From Rhodoferax sp. (GTDB lineage: Bacteria; Pseudomonadota; Gammaproteobacteria; Burkholderiales; Burkholderiaceae_C): a stretch of 64,000 nucleotides of DNA. The notes below the pieces were generated by a model. The model saw only the letters and a list, made by a program, of their open reading frames with translations, made no database searches and was not told where the DNA came from. Both the position numbers and the translations under genes were made by a program. Location of the stretch: NCBI GenBank assembly GCA_013791765.1, contig VMTC01000109.1, positions 1-64,000 on the forward strand. Reading direction: 5' to 3'. Positions 24,999 through 34,508 of the stretch are shown piece after piece; position 1 is the stretch's first letter; each line of letters opens with the position of its first letter.

Positions 24999-27900
24999 AT
25001 GCCCATTCTCACTGGCGACATCAAACTGGTCGCATCCCAAGTCATGGACGACGTGCCCGAGGGCGGTGGCGCACCCACAGCCACAGTCATCACGGACGGA
25101 ACATCAAACGCCATCTTTCCCGATATCTCTGAACTCGACCGTGCTGGTGGTCGGGTGAACCTGCGCAAACTCCATGTCTCTGTGCAGACGATGGACACCG
25201 ACACCTACATGGGCTCGAACATCATCGTCTCAGAGCCGCCAGCGGATCCGAATGTGAGTGTCACGCTGTTCAGCACCCGCGATACCTTTGATCGGCGTGA
25301 CGCCGCATCGGCCAGGGTGGAGAGCTATCTCACCAAAGGGCCGATGTGGGGCGGCATGCTGCTGGAAAACCATATCGCTGGCCAGCGTGCCGTGCAAATT
25401 TTGCAGGGTGTGGATGCTGAACTGCCTCGAATCGGCCAGACCATGGTTTTTTTTTTTAATGATACGGCGACCACCGAGAGAAACCAGTACATCCGAACCA
25501 CTGAGGTCAGCGCCGTCAAGCGCAAGTTCGAGGACAGCCAAGGCAAGATGGTCGACATGAACGTGGTGACCTGTTCTATCAGCGATGCACTGCGCACGGA
25601 TTTTCAGGGTTCGGAAGGCAACGCCAAGGCGGCTCCGGCAGCGGGCGCGACCAAAGTTAGAGACACGACGGTGGCAGATGCTGGCTCCTATGTGGGCGTG
25701 GTGCCGCTGGCCGCTGCCGCCAATCTTGGGACATTCAGCATTCGCGCCAGCAGCGTCTATACGCAGTTGGTGCCGAGTGCCCAGACTGAAACACCACTGG
25801 TTGATCTGAAACCCAACGGTGAACAGGTGGTTTTGTCTGCTGCGGGCGGGCCGTTAACGATCACGACATCGGTGGCACTCAACACCTCTCACACCATCAG
25901 CGTGGGTCAGGCCATCATGCCCAATACGCTCAAACTGACCACAGGCAGCTTGACATTGGTCGACGATGGCGGCCTGTTGTCTGCTGCGGGCAGCGCAGTA
26001 GGTGCGGTGGATTACGCCAATGGGCTGATTTCAATCACCGATCCCGCAGTGAGCTACGCCGGGGCTAAAACGATCATCTACACACCGGCTGCAACACCGG
26101 TGCGTTCACTTCACACCGCCAGTTGGGCGGTCACAGCCGAATCGCGCTCCAGCACCTTGGTGGCGATCTTTGATCCTGCGCCAAAACCGGGCAGTTTTGC
26201 ACTGAGTTATCGCGCCCAGGGCCGTTGGTACACCCTGCGTGATGCGGGTAACGGCCAGTTGCGCAGTGCCTTTGGCTCGGTGGGCGCTGGCACGCTCAAT
26301 TTCAATACCGGATCGATGATGGTCACCCTTGCTGCCTTGCCCGATGCGGGTACCCAGGTGCTCGCCACCTATGGGCTGGCCACTGCCGACACGGCTGTTT
26401 ATGGTGTTGCCATTGCCGCCCAATCCGTATTCACTCTGGCCCACCCTGGCGTGGCGCCAAGCACGGTCACGCTGACCTGGGTGACAGGTGGCGTGAATAA
26501 AACCGCCACTGACAACGGACAGGGGCTGCTCACTGGGGACGCCACTGGAAAAGTGGATTATCTGGATGGCGTGATCACCTTCAAACCATTGATCCTGCCC
26601 AGCTCTGGCGCACAGGTCGGCATTGAATACTCGTGGGGAGCGCCGATTGAAGAGAGTTTCCAGGCACCCGAGCGTTTCGCGCCCGACGGTCACATCGAGA
26701 TCGTTCTGGCCAACCCCAACGTGCTGGCGCGCACCGTCAAGGTTGAGTGGAACACGGTGTATGACGAGAAAGACCTGACCATTGAGGGCCAGATTTCGAC
26801 CCGCTGGCTCTCGCTGACCTACAAACCCCGCGTCGACCCCATCGTCATCGTCCATGACAACGGTGCTGGCGGATTTCAAACGCGTCCTGAGTGCGCAGGT
26901 GTGATCAATTACGCCGCTGGCACTTTGAGTTTCAAGCCAGATACTGTGATTGCACTGCCCAAGCCCAACTGGACAAAGGTGGTCATCGGCACCCAAGTGA
27001 TTGACAACGCTTGGTACACCGGCACCCTGGCTACTGAGAAAACGGTCTTTGGCGGCTTCATCTACCAGACCATCGGGGCCATCATGCCCACCGACATGTC
27101 CGGGTATGTCAAGGTCACTTACCGCACCAGCGCTGCTGGCAACACCAACACCGAGGTGTTTCCGGTGAAGCTTGCGGTCGATCTGACGCAAAGCTCAAGT
27201 GAGCCCATTGTGGGCGGGTCGTGCAGCTTCACACTGGGTGGTACACGTTTTATTGATCGTCAGGGCTCGCTGATTACCAACATCGATCCGGCGACCGGTT
27301 CAGGGTTGACCTCGGGCAGCATCAACTACTCGACCGGCATGGCAAGTCTGACCGTGCTGCCAGTGGGTGCGACGAATTCGGGGGTAATCACCAGCATGGT
27401 GACCAGTCAGAGTCCGATGCCGGTGACTGACGTGCAATTCAGAACCAGCACGGCACCCATTCGTCCGTCCAGTCTGGCGGTGCAGTTTGTGCTGGCTGAC
27501 GACGACGCTCAGGTCTCGCACATCGTCACATCGGATGCCAACGGCAAGATTGAGTCGGCCAACGTCACAGGCAAGGTGGACTATGAGACCGGCATTGTGT
27601 CGCTGGCCTTTGGCAAATGGGAGTTAGCCGCTGGCAATGAGACCAAGTCCTGGTATGACGCGTCCAAAATCATCGGTGGGCATATCTTTGTGGCTTCCGC
27701 CGTCATGGCCGACTCCATTCGTTATGCAGCCGTGGCCTACAGCTATCTGCCACTGGATGCCAATATCCTCGGCATTGACCCGGTACGCTTGCCCAGCGAC
27801 GGGCGCGTGCCGATCTTTCGGCCGGGCGGTTTTGCGGTGGTGGGCAATACCCAATCCATCACGGCGACTGTCGCCAACGGTCAGACCATCAACTGCGCAC

Positions 27901-28622
27901 GCGTGCGTTTGAGTAGGGTTCGGGTGGTCGGGTTTGATGGCAATGTCATCAACGCCGGTTACTCAGTTGATTTGGAAGCCGGAATGGTGACCTTCACAGC
28001 GGTGGCTGGTTACAGCCAGCCCGTGCGAATAGAGCACCGGGTGGAAGACATGGCGGTGGTCAGTGATGTGCAGATCAGTGGCGAGTTGACCTTCACGCGG
28101 CCACTGACGCATGACTATCCCGTCACCAGTCCACCCAGCAGCTTTGTCTCGAGCGCGTTGGTCGCTGGCGACCTCAAAGCACGGGTGTCTGTGCTGTTCG
28201 ATCAGGCGACCTGGAACGGCACCACCTGGCTTGACGGTGTCAGCGGCACGGCGGCCACGGGTACGTTCAACGACGTGCTGGCACCGATTGTGGTGACCAA
28301 CAAGGGCGCAGTCAGTGAACGCTGGGCACTGGTGTTCACCAACACCACGAGTTTTAACGTCATTGGTGAGCACGTCGGGGTCATTGCCATTGGCAGCACC
28401 AACACCGATTTGAGCCCCAACAACCCTGCTACCAACACACCGTACTTCAAGGTTCCTGCATTGGGCTGGGGCATCGGCTGGGCGGCGGGAAACATGCTGC
28501 GCTTTAACACCGTCGGTGCAATGACACCGGTGTGGGTGGTGCGAACCATCCAGCAAGGACCCAACACAGGCATCCAGCACTCCTTCACTTTGCTGTCGCG
28601 TGGCGATGTGGATCGCCCCTGA
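24999..28622 (+). CDS. Large tail tip/fibre-like protein with internal beta repeats
   Basis: 1207 residues. From about residue 336 a motif of the type VDYxxGxIxF recurs at about 336 (VDYANGLISI), 431 (LNFNTGSMMV), 517 (VDYLDGVITF), 635 (INYAAGTLSF), 775 (INYSTGMASL), 858 (VDYETGIVSL) and 988 (VDLEAGMVTF), spaced 80-140 residues, so the protein is a chain of beta domains. It likely forms part of the tail tip that touches the host. Residues about 150-161 (VFFFNDTATTER) are encoded by a T-run plus Illumina adapter sequence and should be regarded as artefact; the true local sequence is unknown. Confidence 0.8.
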   Translation: MPILTGDIKLVASQVMDDVPEGGGAPTATVITDGTSNAIFPDISELDRAGGRVNLRKLHVSVQTMDTDTYMGSNIIVSEPPADPNVSVTLFSTRDTFDRRDAASARVESYLTKGPMWGGMLLENHIAGQRAVQILQGVDAELPRIGQTMVFFFNDTATTERNQYIRTTEVSAVKRKFEDSQGKMVDMNVVTCSISDALRTDFQGSEGNAKAAPAAGATKVRDTTVADAGSYVGVVPLAAAANLGTFSIRASSVYTQLVPSAQTETPLVDLKPNGEQVVLSAAGGPLTITTSVALNTSHTISVGQAIMPNTLKLTTGSLTLVDDGGLLSAAGSAVGAVDYANGLISITDPAVSYAGAKTIIYTPAATPVRSLHTASWAVTAESRSSTLVAIFDPAPKPGSFALSYRAQGRWYTLRDAGNGQLRSAFGSVGAGTLNFNTGSMMVTLAALPDAGTQVLATYGLATADTAVYGVAIAAQSVFTLAHPGVAPSTVTLTWVTGGVNKTATDNGQGLLTGDATGKVDYLDGVITFKPLILPSSGAQVGIEYSWGAPIEESFQAPERFAPDGHIEIVLANPNVLARTVKVEWNTVYDEKDLTIEGQISTRWLSLTYKPRVDPIVIVHDNGAGGFQTRPECAGVINYAAGTLSFKPDTVIALPKPNWTKVVIGTQVIDNAWYTGTLATEKTVFGGFIYQTIGAIMPTDMSGYVKVTYRTSAAGNTNTEVFPVKLAVDLTQSSSEPIVGGSCSFTLGGTRFIDRQGSLITNIDPATGSGLTSGSINYSTGMASLTVLPVGATNSGVITSMVTSQSPMPVTDVQFRTSTAPIRPSSLAVQFVLADDDAQVSHIVTSDANGKIESANVTGKVDYETGIVSLAFGKWELAAGNETKSWYDASKIIGGHIFVASAVMADSIRYAAVAYSYLPLDANILGIDPVRLPSDGRVPIFRPGGFAVVGNTQSITATVANGQTINCARVRLSRVRVVGFDGNVINAGYSVDLEAGMVTFTAVAGYSQPVRIEHRVEDMAVVSDVQISGELTFTRPLTHDYPVTSPPSSFVSSALVAGDLKARVSVLFDQATWNGTTWLDGVSGTAATGTFNDVLAPIVVTNKGAVSERWALVFTNTTSFNVIGEHVGVIAIGSTNTDLSPNNPATNTPYFKVPALGWGIGWAAGNMLRFNTVGAMTPVWVVRTIQQGPNTGIQHSFTLLSRGDVDRP
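25447..25479 (+). other. Illumina P5 adapter-like sequence (assembly artefact)
   Basis: Eleven T (25447-25457) are followed by AATGATACGGCGACCACC and four further bases, a 22-base exact match (25458-25479) to the P5 flow-cell adapter. Translated it gives FFFNDTATTE, a well-known contaminant string in assembled proteins. It lies inside the tail tip gene. Confidence 0.95.
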
Positions 28623-28660
28623 ACCCGAATTTTTTCAATAACGTTTAAGGACTGATTTTC

Positions 28661-29947
28661 ATGACACTGCCCGTCAAATACTACGCCAACACCATGCAAG
28701 GTGCCCCTCAACTGACCAACGACTGGGGCTGCATGACGGCGCTGCTTGATGCGGTGCTGGTCACTGGTTTCAACCTCAAAACCATCGAAACGCTGACCAG
28801 CGTCGCCGGTGTCGCCACAGCCAGCATTCCCGCAGGGCATTTGTACTGGGTGGGTCAGGTCTTGACCATTTCTGGCGCAGACCAGAACGAGTACAACGGC
28901 GAGGTGCGTGTGGTGGCTGTGACGACCAGCACCTTCACCTACGCCATCACTGGCACGCCTGTGAGCCCGGCCACTGGAGCGAGCATCACCTCCAAGGTGG
29001 CACCCCTGGGCTGGGAGATTGCGTTTACCGCCACCAACAAGCGCGCTTACCGCAGCAGAAATGTCCTCTCCAATCGTCCCTACCTGCGGGTGGACGACGG
29101 TTGTGATCCTGCCTACACCACCACTTACGCCAAAAAGGCTAAGGTGACCATGGCCCAAGGCATGAGTGATATTGACACTTTCGTCGGTGCCCGGGCTCCA
29201 TTTGACAGCGCTTACCCCACACGAAACGAAATCGCGACCGGTTCCGGTGCCGGTGTGTATGACGGTTGGTACAAGTGGTACTACGCCAGGTCAGATGGCA
29301 ACGCCTACGACCACTACGGCGCGTCCGTTTTCAACCGCCCGTGGACTTTGGTGGGTGATGATCGTGGCTTTTACATCTTCAATGACACCTGGAGTTCGGG
29401 CGGCTTGGGCGGCAAGTGCTTCACCGACTTCGAGAGTTACCGCAGTGCCGACGGTTTCAACACCTTGCTGTGCGCGCAGGAGGCCTATAACTATGCGTCC
29501 ATACCGAACAGCAGTTTTGATGGCGAAGGCTATCAATCCTCCGACTGGCGCTCACGATTTCCGCGAACCCTGGACGGCACAGGCAAGATTCTGATGCGCA
29601 GCTATCTGCAAATCGGCAACAACGTCAGTGCTTCGTTCACCAGCCTGAACACCAACAACGGCCAAACCACCTCAGGTTACAGCACGGGCATCAGTTGGCC
29701 CAATGGGCCGGACTACAGCATGATCCTGCACCCGACCTTGCTGCGTGAAAGCTCCCACTTGCGCGGCAGGATGCCAGGCATGTTCTGGGTGCATAACGAC
29801 AGCCCTAGTTTCAACCACCTAGACACCATCTCGGGCGTGGCGGGTTACCCAGGGCGCACTTTTCTACTGCTCAAAGTCGCGCATGGTGTCAGCAGTGGCA
29901 ATTACACCGCGACACTGGCCTATGACATCACCGGGCCCTGGTGGTAA
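28661..29947 (+). CDS. Phage tail structural protein, unknown family
   Basis: 428 residues, MTLPVKYYANTMQGAPQLTNDWGCMTALLDAVLVTGFNLK (in part). Early part has VAGVATASIPAGHLYWVGQVLTISGADQNEYNGEVRV, a strand-rich module typical of phage baseplate/tip proteins; the rest is rich in aromatic, Gly and Ser residues (GVYDGWYKWYYARSDGNAYDHYGASVFNRPW). No enzymatic motif. Located in the tail tip operon, 4 bp before the next gene. A receptor-binding or tip-stabilising role is a guess. Confidence 0.75.
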   Translation: MTLPVKYYANTMQGAPQLTNDWGCMTALLDAVLVTGFNLKTIETLTSVAGVATASIPAGHLYWVGQVLTISGADQNEYNGEVRVVAVTTSTFTYAITGTPVSPATGASITSKVAPLGWEIAFTATNKRAYRSRNVLSNRPYLRVDDGCDPAYTTTYAKKAKVTMAQGMSDIDTFVGARAPFDSAYPTRNEIATGSGAGVYDGWYKWYYARSDGNAYDHYGASVFNRPWTLVGDDRGFYIFNDTWSSGGLGGKCFTDFESYRSADGFNTLLCAQEAYNYASIPNSSFDGEGYQSSDWRSRFPRTLDGTGKILMRSYLQIGNNVSASFTSLNTNNGQTTSGYSTGISWPNGPDYSMILHPTLLRESSHLRGRMPGMFWVHNDSPSFNHLDTISGVAGYPGRTFLLLKVAHGVSSGNYTATLAYDITGPWW

Positions 29948-29950
29948 GCC

Positions 29951-31045
29951 ATGAACTGGTGGACAAGTGCTCCGGGGTTGACCCCGATTATTGCGTATGA
30001 CTCCTCACATTTCGAGTCGAACTCGGTTTTGACCGATTTGACAGGTGGCGGTAACCATGCGGACATGGCGGGCCAGTCAGCCAGTCTGGTGGTGGTAGGA
30101 ACCAACCCCATTCAATCCATCACCTGCGTCAAAGGGGTGGGTGCTGGCTGGATCTACCAACGGGTGACTCGTCCGACTTCTGGCGTGCTGATGGCGCTGG
30201 TGAGTCACGTCAATCCACGGGTGATGCTGTTTTCTGATTACGGGGTGGCTGGCAACTTCCATGCACTGCTGATTGAGACAGATGTCACGACACTGAGCCC
30301 ACATGGGCAAATTCGCTGCGAAGGCTCGGCAAACTCGGTCGGACTGCCCACAGGGGCAGCGGTCAAGTTCGTCGCCATCGCTTTTGATGCCAGTGGCTAC
30401 CAGTATTACTGCAACGGAACTTGGGTGGGAGCGAAGTTCTCCGTGCCACTGAGCTTGCTCTCCAGTGTTGGCTCCAATTGGCCCTCATCCTGGGGCATGT
30501 ATGCAAATTTATCGGCACTGGGCATGTTCGACGGAGTTGCCAGCCTGACCGATCTGCAAGACCTGGAAGCTCAGGTTCGCCTGGCTGTGGTGGGGCCACC
30601 TGTGGTTTTTCATGGGTACGGCACTGACCTGAGTCGGGTGAACACCATTCCAACGGTCAATCTGGCAACACAAGGTCTGGGTGACAACACTGGGCGCATC
30701 AACACCGCACCAATGCAGGCGCTCGATGGACTGGGAGTTCGCAATAAAGCGCTGGTTCCGATCTTGGGCCACCACGACATCTACTTCGGTGGTGTCGGCC
30801 AGGTGGTGGGCACCGTCAAAAACACACCAGCCACACCAGTGCGGCGGCGTGTTCTGCTGATCGAGGAATCCACTCGTGCCGTTATCCGTGAGACATGGAG
30901 CGAAGCGGCTACCGGTGCATATTCGTTTGGCAGGGTTTCCACGTACACCACCTACACCGTGGTGAGCTACGACCACACGCAAGCTTTTCGGGCGGTGGTG
31001 GCTGATCGGGTGGTGCCTGAGTTGATGACGGAGCAGTCGCCATGA
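29951..31045 (+). CDS. Phage tail/virion protein with lectin-like layout
   Basis: 364 residues: MNWWTSAPGLTPIIAYDSSHFESNSVLTDLTGGGNHADMAG (in part). It has the feel of a concanavalin-like sandwich (AVKFVAIAFDASGYQYYCNGTWVGAKF, SWGMYANLSALGMFDGVASLTDLQDLEAQVR) followed by a C-terminal domain PVRRRVLLIEESTRAVIRETWSEAATGAYSFGRVSTYTTYTVVSYDHTQAFRAVV (in part), which resembles a carboxypeptidase-regulatory-like beta domain. Its stop overlaps the next start (ATGA at 31042). Function in host binding is inferred from the modules. Confidence 0.7.
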   Translation: MNWWTSAPGLTPIIAYDSSHFESNSVLTDLTGGGNHADMAGQSASLVVVGTNPIQSITCVKGVGAGWIYQRVTRPTSGVLMALVSHVNPRVMLFSDYGVAGNFHALLIETDVTTLSPHGQIRCEGSANSVGLPTGAAVKFVAIAFDASGYQYYCNGTWVGAKFSVPLSLLSSVGSNWPSSWGMYANLSALGMFDGVASLTDLQDLEAQVRLAVVGPPVVFHGYGTDLSRVNTIPTVNLATQGLGDNTGRINTAPMQALDGLGVRNKALVPILGHHDIYFGGVGQVVGTVKNTPATPVRRRVLLIEESTRAVIRETWSEAATGAYSFGRVSTYTTYTVVSYDHTQAFRAVVADRVVPELMTEQSP

Positions 31046-31449
31046 CGCTGGCCATTTCTCCTGCGCACAAGCTGGCGCGGCTAACCGGAACACTGACGTT
31101 TGCGGATGCTGGCCCGCAAAACAGCCGCATTCGACTGTACGCAACGACCCAGCCAGCAACCGGCGGTGATCCAGGTGGTGGGCTGCTGGTGGAGATCCTG
31201 CTGGCCAAGCCGTGCGGTGAGATAAATGCCAGCGTGCTGGCACTCAAGCAGTCAGAGCCTTCGGGTGACCTGATTCTGGAGACTGGCACTGCGCTTTGGG
31301 CACGCTGGATCAATGGGCGGGATGAAGTGGTGGCCGATGGTTCGGTGTCGGACGCTGCTGGTACCGGAGATTTCAAACTCTCGGGCACCAGTGGCACGGT
31401 GCTTTACGCCGGTGCGCGTGCGCTGTTGGGGCAATGCACTTTGACTTGA
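31042..31449 (+). CDS. Tail tip-associated hypothetical protein
   Basis: 135 residues, MTLAISPAHKLARLTGTLTFADAGPQNSRIRLYATTQPATGGDPGGGLL (in part) to GARALLGQCTLT. Beta-rich with repeated L-x-L strands; GDLILETGTALWARWINGRDEVVADGSVSDAAGTGDFKL is typical of small phage tip proteins. Start overlaps the upstream gene. No known family recognised by eye. Confidence 0.68.
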   Translation: MTLAISPAHKLARLTGTLTFADAGPQNSRIRLYATTQPATGGDPGGGLLVEILLAKPCGEINASVLALKQSEPSGDLILETGTALWARWINGRDEVVADGSVSDAAGTGDFKLSGTSGTVLYAGARALLGQCTLT

Positions 31450-31477
31450 TGTTCTTTGATTTGTGAGGGTTCACGCG

Positions 31478-33439
31478 GTGCCAGAAAACTTGGTCTTTGC
31501 TGGTACACCGCTCCTTGACGCGCTGGATCTGGTGTTTGGTGAGGGTGTTGCTGATTCGAACGCCAAAATCACCGATCTGGTGTTTGCCCAGCCGCCCAGG
31601 GTGCATCCGACCCGCTTTGTGTTTGGTGACAGTGACACCAGCACGCACCCGGACTCATTGCTCGAAGTCTCAGGTGCGCTGCCAGAGCTGGTCACCCAAT
31701 TGCGACTGGTCATTGGTGTGCCGGTGGCGTGGCAAGCGGTATTGCCTGATCTGGTCGGTACGGTCGCTGTGAAGTACCAGAGCCAGACGCAACGGCCGAT
31801 GGTGGCGCAGGTGCAGACCTGGTCGCAGGTGTCGCTGGTCAATGAGTCCGGCCTGACCCAACCACAGCAGCACGCCCAAGCGACCAATGCTGGCGCGACG
31901 GATCAAGCGCATAACGCTGCCTCGATCCGCCAGGGCGTGAGCCCGAGTTATGTTGAGGCAATTCGTTCCAGCCGAGAAGTTGGATCGCAGTTTCAGGATG
32001 GATGCGCGACGCGGTCACGCCTGCATGCCAATTGGTCGGACGGGCTGGCTGATCGACGAGTGAACAGCACCAGTCCCTTCCAGGAAGGCCACCGTGGGCC
32101 AACCGTTCGCGCCGTGGGCCGTTTTCAGGACGGGTTGCATGACAGGCGCGCATGGCTCGAGAACTTTTGGGCTGGTGCGATCCCTCGCAACAAGGGGTAC
32201 ACGGGCCATGCTGGCGCTGCCGTTCCACTGAAGAGGTTTCTGCCATCGGCCTTTCAGGAGGCTTGGGTACCGCGACCCGGTGTGCATTTGATCCCGGCGA
32301 CCCCACCCATTAAGCCGACGTGCTGGGGCACAGCCTTGCTGTTTGCCTGTCCGCCACTGGCGGCACCCATGCTGATGTTTGGGGCTCGTCAGTGTGAATT
32401 TCCTTCAACCCCGCCAATCGGCGTTGTGACCGTAGCGGTCAGAAAGGTGTACTTTGTGATCAACGATGTCAGTCTGCGCCGGGCATCCAACGGGGTGGAG
32501 GTGCCGGTCAACAGTTTGTCCCTGTCTCTTGATGCGTCCTCCTGGGCTTGGGGATTTGATGCCGTGTTACCGCACAGTGCGCAAAGTCTGATCGAGCCAA
32601 ACGGCGCTGGCGTGGTGGAACTGCTGGCCACAGTCAACGGCACCACTTATGCAGTCCTTGCTGAAAACATCAGCCGTGAACGCAGCTTTGGGCAAACCAG
32701 CATTCGTTTGACCGGTCGCGGCAAGAATGCCGTGCTGGCAGCACCCTATGCGCCGGTGATGACGTTCACCAACTCACAGGCGCGAACGGCACGCCAGTTG
32801 ATGGACGATGTGCTGACCATCAATGGTGCCTCCATGGGCTGGAGCGTGGACTGGGGACTAACCGACTGGAACGTACCAGCCGGGGTGTTTTCGCACCAAG
32901 GGACATGGATTGAGTCCTTGAGTGTCATTGCTGGGGCAGCCGGTGGTTATCTGCTGCCACACCCCAGAGACCAGACGATTCGCGTGCGACACCGATTTCC
33001 AGTCGCGCCCTGGGAATGGGCCACTGTGACCCCCAACTTTGTTCTGCCAGTCGATGTCGTGGAAAAGGAATCCCTGCGCTGGCTGGAAAAGCCGTCCTAC
33101 AACCGGGTGTTTATCTCAGGCCAGGAAGCCGGAGTGCTGGCGCAGGTGACCCGGGCGGGCACCGCTGGCGATTCTCTGGCACCGATGGTGGTGGATGCCC
33201 TGATTTCTGAGGCTGCTGTTGCCCGCCAGCGCGGATTGGCAGTTTTGAGTGACACCGGTCGGCAGATTGAGGTCAGTTTGAATATGCCGGTGCTGGCTGA
33301 GACCGGAATCATTGAGCCCGGTGCCTTTGTCCAGTACCGAGATGGCGGTATTGACCGCATCGGACTGGTGCGATCCACCCAAGTGCAGGCCGGGTTTCCA
33401 GAGGTCTGGCAAACCTTGGGAGTGCAGACCTATGCATAA
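31478..33439 (+). CDS. Tail tip protein with LysM/late-control-like C-terminus
   Basis: About 653 residues. GTG 31478 is preferred over GTG 31463 because GAGGG lies 9 bp before it and the product then begins PENLVFAGTPLLDALDLVFGEG. The N-terminal 300 residues carry repeats of FVFGD/LVFAQ strands and SFQDG-type motifs (GSQFQDG, TSPFQEG, VGRFQDG); the C-terminal part (VYFVINDVSLRRASNGVEVPVNSLSLSLD, AARTARQLMDDVLTINGASMGWSVDW) looks like a phage hub protein. Probably the tail hub or a tip component; catalysis is not evident. Overlaps the next gene. Confidence 0.72.
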   Translation: MPENLVFAGTPLLDALDLVFGEGVADSNAKITDLVFAQPPRVHPTRFVFGDSDTSTHPDSLLEVSGALPELVTQLRLVIGVPVAWQAVLPDLVGTVAVKYQSQTQRPMVAQVQTWSQVSLVNESGLTQPQQHAQATNAGATDQAHNAASIRQGVSPSYVEAIRSSREVGSQFQDGCATRSRLHANWSDGLADRRVNSTSPFQEGHRGPTVRAVGRFQDGLHDRRAWLENFWAGAIPRNKGYTGHAGAAVPLKRFLPSAFQEAWVPRPGVHLIPATPPIKPTCWGTALLFACPPLAAPMLMFGARQCEFPSTPPIGVVTVAVRKVYFVINDVSLRRASNGVEVPVNSLSLSLDASSWAWGFDAVLPHSAQSLIEPNGAGVVELLATVNGTTYAVLAENISRERSFGQTSIRLTGRGKNAVLAAPYAPVMTFTNSQARTARQLMDDVLTINGASMGWSVDWGLTDWNVPAGVFSHQGTWIESLSVIAGAAGGYLLPHPRDQTIRVRHRFPVAPWEWATVTPNFVLPVDVVEKESLRWLEKPSYNRVFISGQEAGVLAQVTRAGTAGDSLAPMVVDALISEAAVARQRGLAVLSDTGRQIEVSLNMPVLAETGIIEPGAFVQYRDGGIDRIGLVRSTQVQAGFPEVWQTLGVQTYA

Positions 33440-33653
33440 CGTTTACGAGCAGTTCAGGCAATTGCTGTCTGACCCACCGCTACAGGTCGGCACCGTGTCA
33501 GAAATTGGCACCGGTGTTGTCACCGTCCAGTTGCCGGGTGGTGGCACCGTCAAGGCCAGGGGCAGCGCAAGCATGGGAGCGCGCGTTTTTGTGCGCGATG
33601 GCGTTCTGGAAGCCGTTGCACCCAATCTGAGTCTGGAAATCATTGAAATCTGA
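33432..33653 (+). CDS. Small tail protein (last of tip cluster)
   Basis: 73 residues, MHNVYEQFRQLLSDPPLQVGTVSEIGTGVVTVQLPGGGTVKARG (in part), ending EAVAPNLSLEIIEI. It starts inside the end of the preceding gene. The form is a small SH3/OB-like barrel (VGTVSEIGTGVVTVQLPGGGTVKARGSASMGARVFVRDGVLEA), as in phage spike/baseplate assembly V-like proteins. Role inferred from shape and position. Confidence 0.72.
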   Translation: MHNVYEQFRQLLSDPPLQVGTVSEIGTGVVTVQLPGGGTVKARGSASMGARVFVRDGVLEAVAPNLSLEIIEI

Positions 33654-33680
33654 CCCCGACAGAAAACAATTTTTAACCTG

Positions 33681-33730
33681 AAGCCCGCTTCGATGTGCAT
33701 CACGCGCATCTGGCGGGTTTCGCATTTTTG
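33681..33730 (+). terminator. Terminator-like hairpin before the lysis genes
   Basis: AAGCCCGC (33681-33688) pairs with GCGGGTTT (33713-33720), and TTTTT follows at 33726. It ends the tail operon and precedes the lysis cassette. Confidence 0.6.
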
Positions 33731-33741
33731 GAGTATGAAAA

Positions 33742-34035
33742 ATGGAAGCGAATCAAACTGAACGACGCAAGATGGTGACGATGCCGCACGACGACTTTGA
33801 GCAGATGCTTGAGCGTGCGGCTGAGAGGGGTGCGCGTCACGCCCTGCATGAGGTGGGTCTCGATGGTGAGGACGCGGCCCACGACATCCGCGAACTGCGC
33901 AATCTGCTCGATGCCTTCAATGAAGCCAAGAAGACTGCTGGCCTGACCATCATCAAGATGGTGGTCACCGGGCTGGTGATGGCAATCCTGACCGGCACTC
34001 TGATCAAACTCAAACTGTTCGGAGGTGCCCAATGA
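33742..34035 (+). CDS. One-TM phage protein, DUF6127-like (possible lysis accessory)
   Basis: 97 residues, MEANQTERRKMVTMPHDDFEQMLERAAERGARHALHEVGLDGEDAAHDIRELRNLLDAF (in part), then one transmembrane segment LTIIKMVVTGLVMAILTGTLI near the C-terminus. The pattern matches DUF6127 proteins that lie next to phage lysis genes. A holin-like or holin-partner role is inferred. Overlaps the next gene by 4 bp. Confidence 0.75.
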   Translation: MEANQTERRKMVTMPHDDFEQMLERAAERGARHALHEVGLDGEDAAHDIRELRNLLDAFNEAKKTAGLTIIKMVVTGLVMAILTGTLIKLKLFGGAQ

Positions 34036-34508
34036 TCGAAACACTTCTGGGTGGATTGTTGGGTGGGGCCTTTCGACTGGCTCCTGAATTTCTGAAATGG
34101 CTGGACCGCAAGGGCGAGCGAGGCCACGAACTGGCGATGCAGGACAAGGCGTTGGAATTTGAGAAGATTCGTGGTGCGCAGCGCATGGCTGAAATCGGCT
34201 CACAAGCTGACGCGGCATGGAACACGGGTGCAATCGAGGCACTGCGTGACGCTGTACGCACCCAGGGCGAGAAAACAGGTGTCTGGTGGGCTGATGCCTT
34301 GTCATCAAGCGTGCGGCCAATCATCACCTACTGGCTGATGGCGTTGTACTGTGCGGCCAAGACGGTGGCGTTCGTTGCGGCCCTGAACGCTGGGGCTGGC
34401 TGGGGTGCTGCCGTGCTGGCCGCTTGGTCGGAGGCAGATCAGGCGCTTTGGGCTGGTGTGCTGAACTTCTGGTTCCTTGGCCGAGTGTTTGATCGAGGTC
34501 GGTCGTGA
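34032..34508 (+). CDS. Holin-like phage membrane protein (3TM type)
   Basis: 158 residues. MIETLLGGLLGGAFRLAPEFLKWLDRKGERGHELAMQDKALEFEK (in part), a charged helical stretch, then two hydrophobic segments: VRPIITYWLMALYCAAKTVAFVAAL and GAAVLAAWSEADQALWAGVLNFWFLGRVF. This layout is annotated as 3TM-type phage holin. It would make lesions in the inner membrane so that the lysozyme reaches the wall. Its stop TGA overlaps the GTG start of the lysozyme (GTGA at 34505). Confidence 0.8.
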   Translation: MIETLLGGLLGGAFRLAPEFLKWLDRKGERGHELAMQDKALEFEKIRGAQRMAEIGSQADAAWNTGAIEALRDAVRTQGEKTGVWWADALSSSVRPIITYWLMALYCAAKTVAFVAALNAGAGWGAAVLAAWSEADQALWAGVLNFWFLGRVFDRGRS

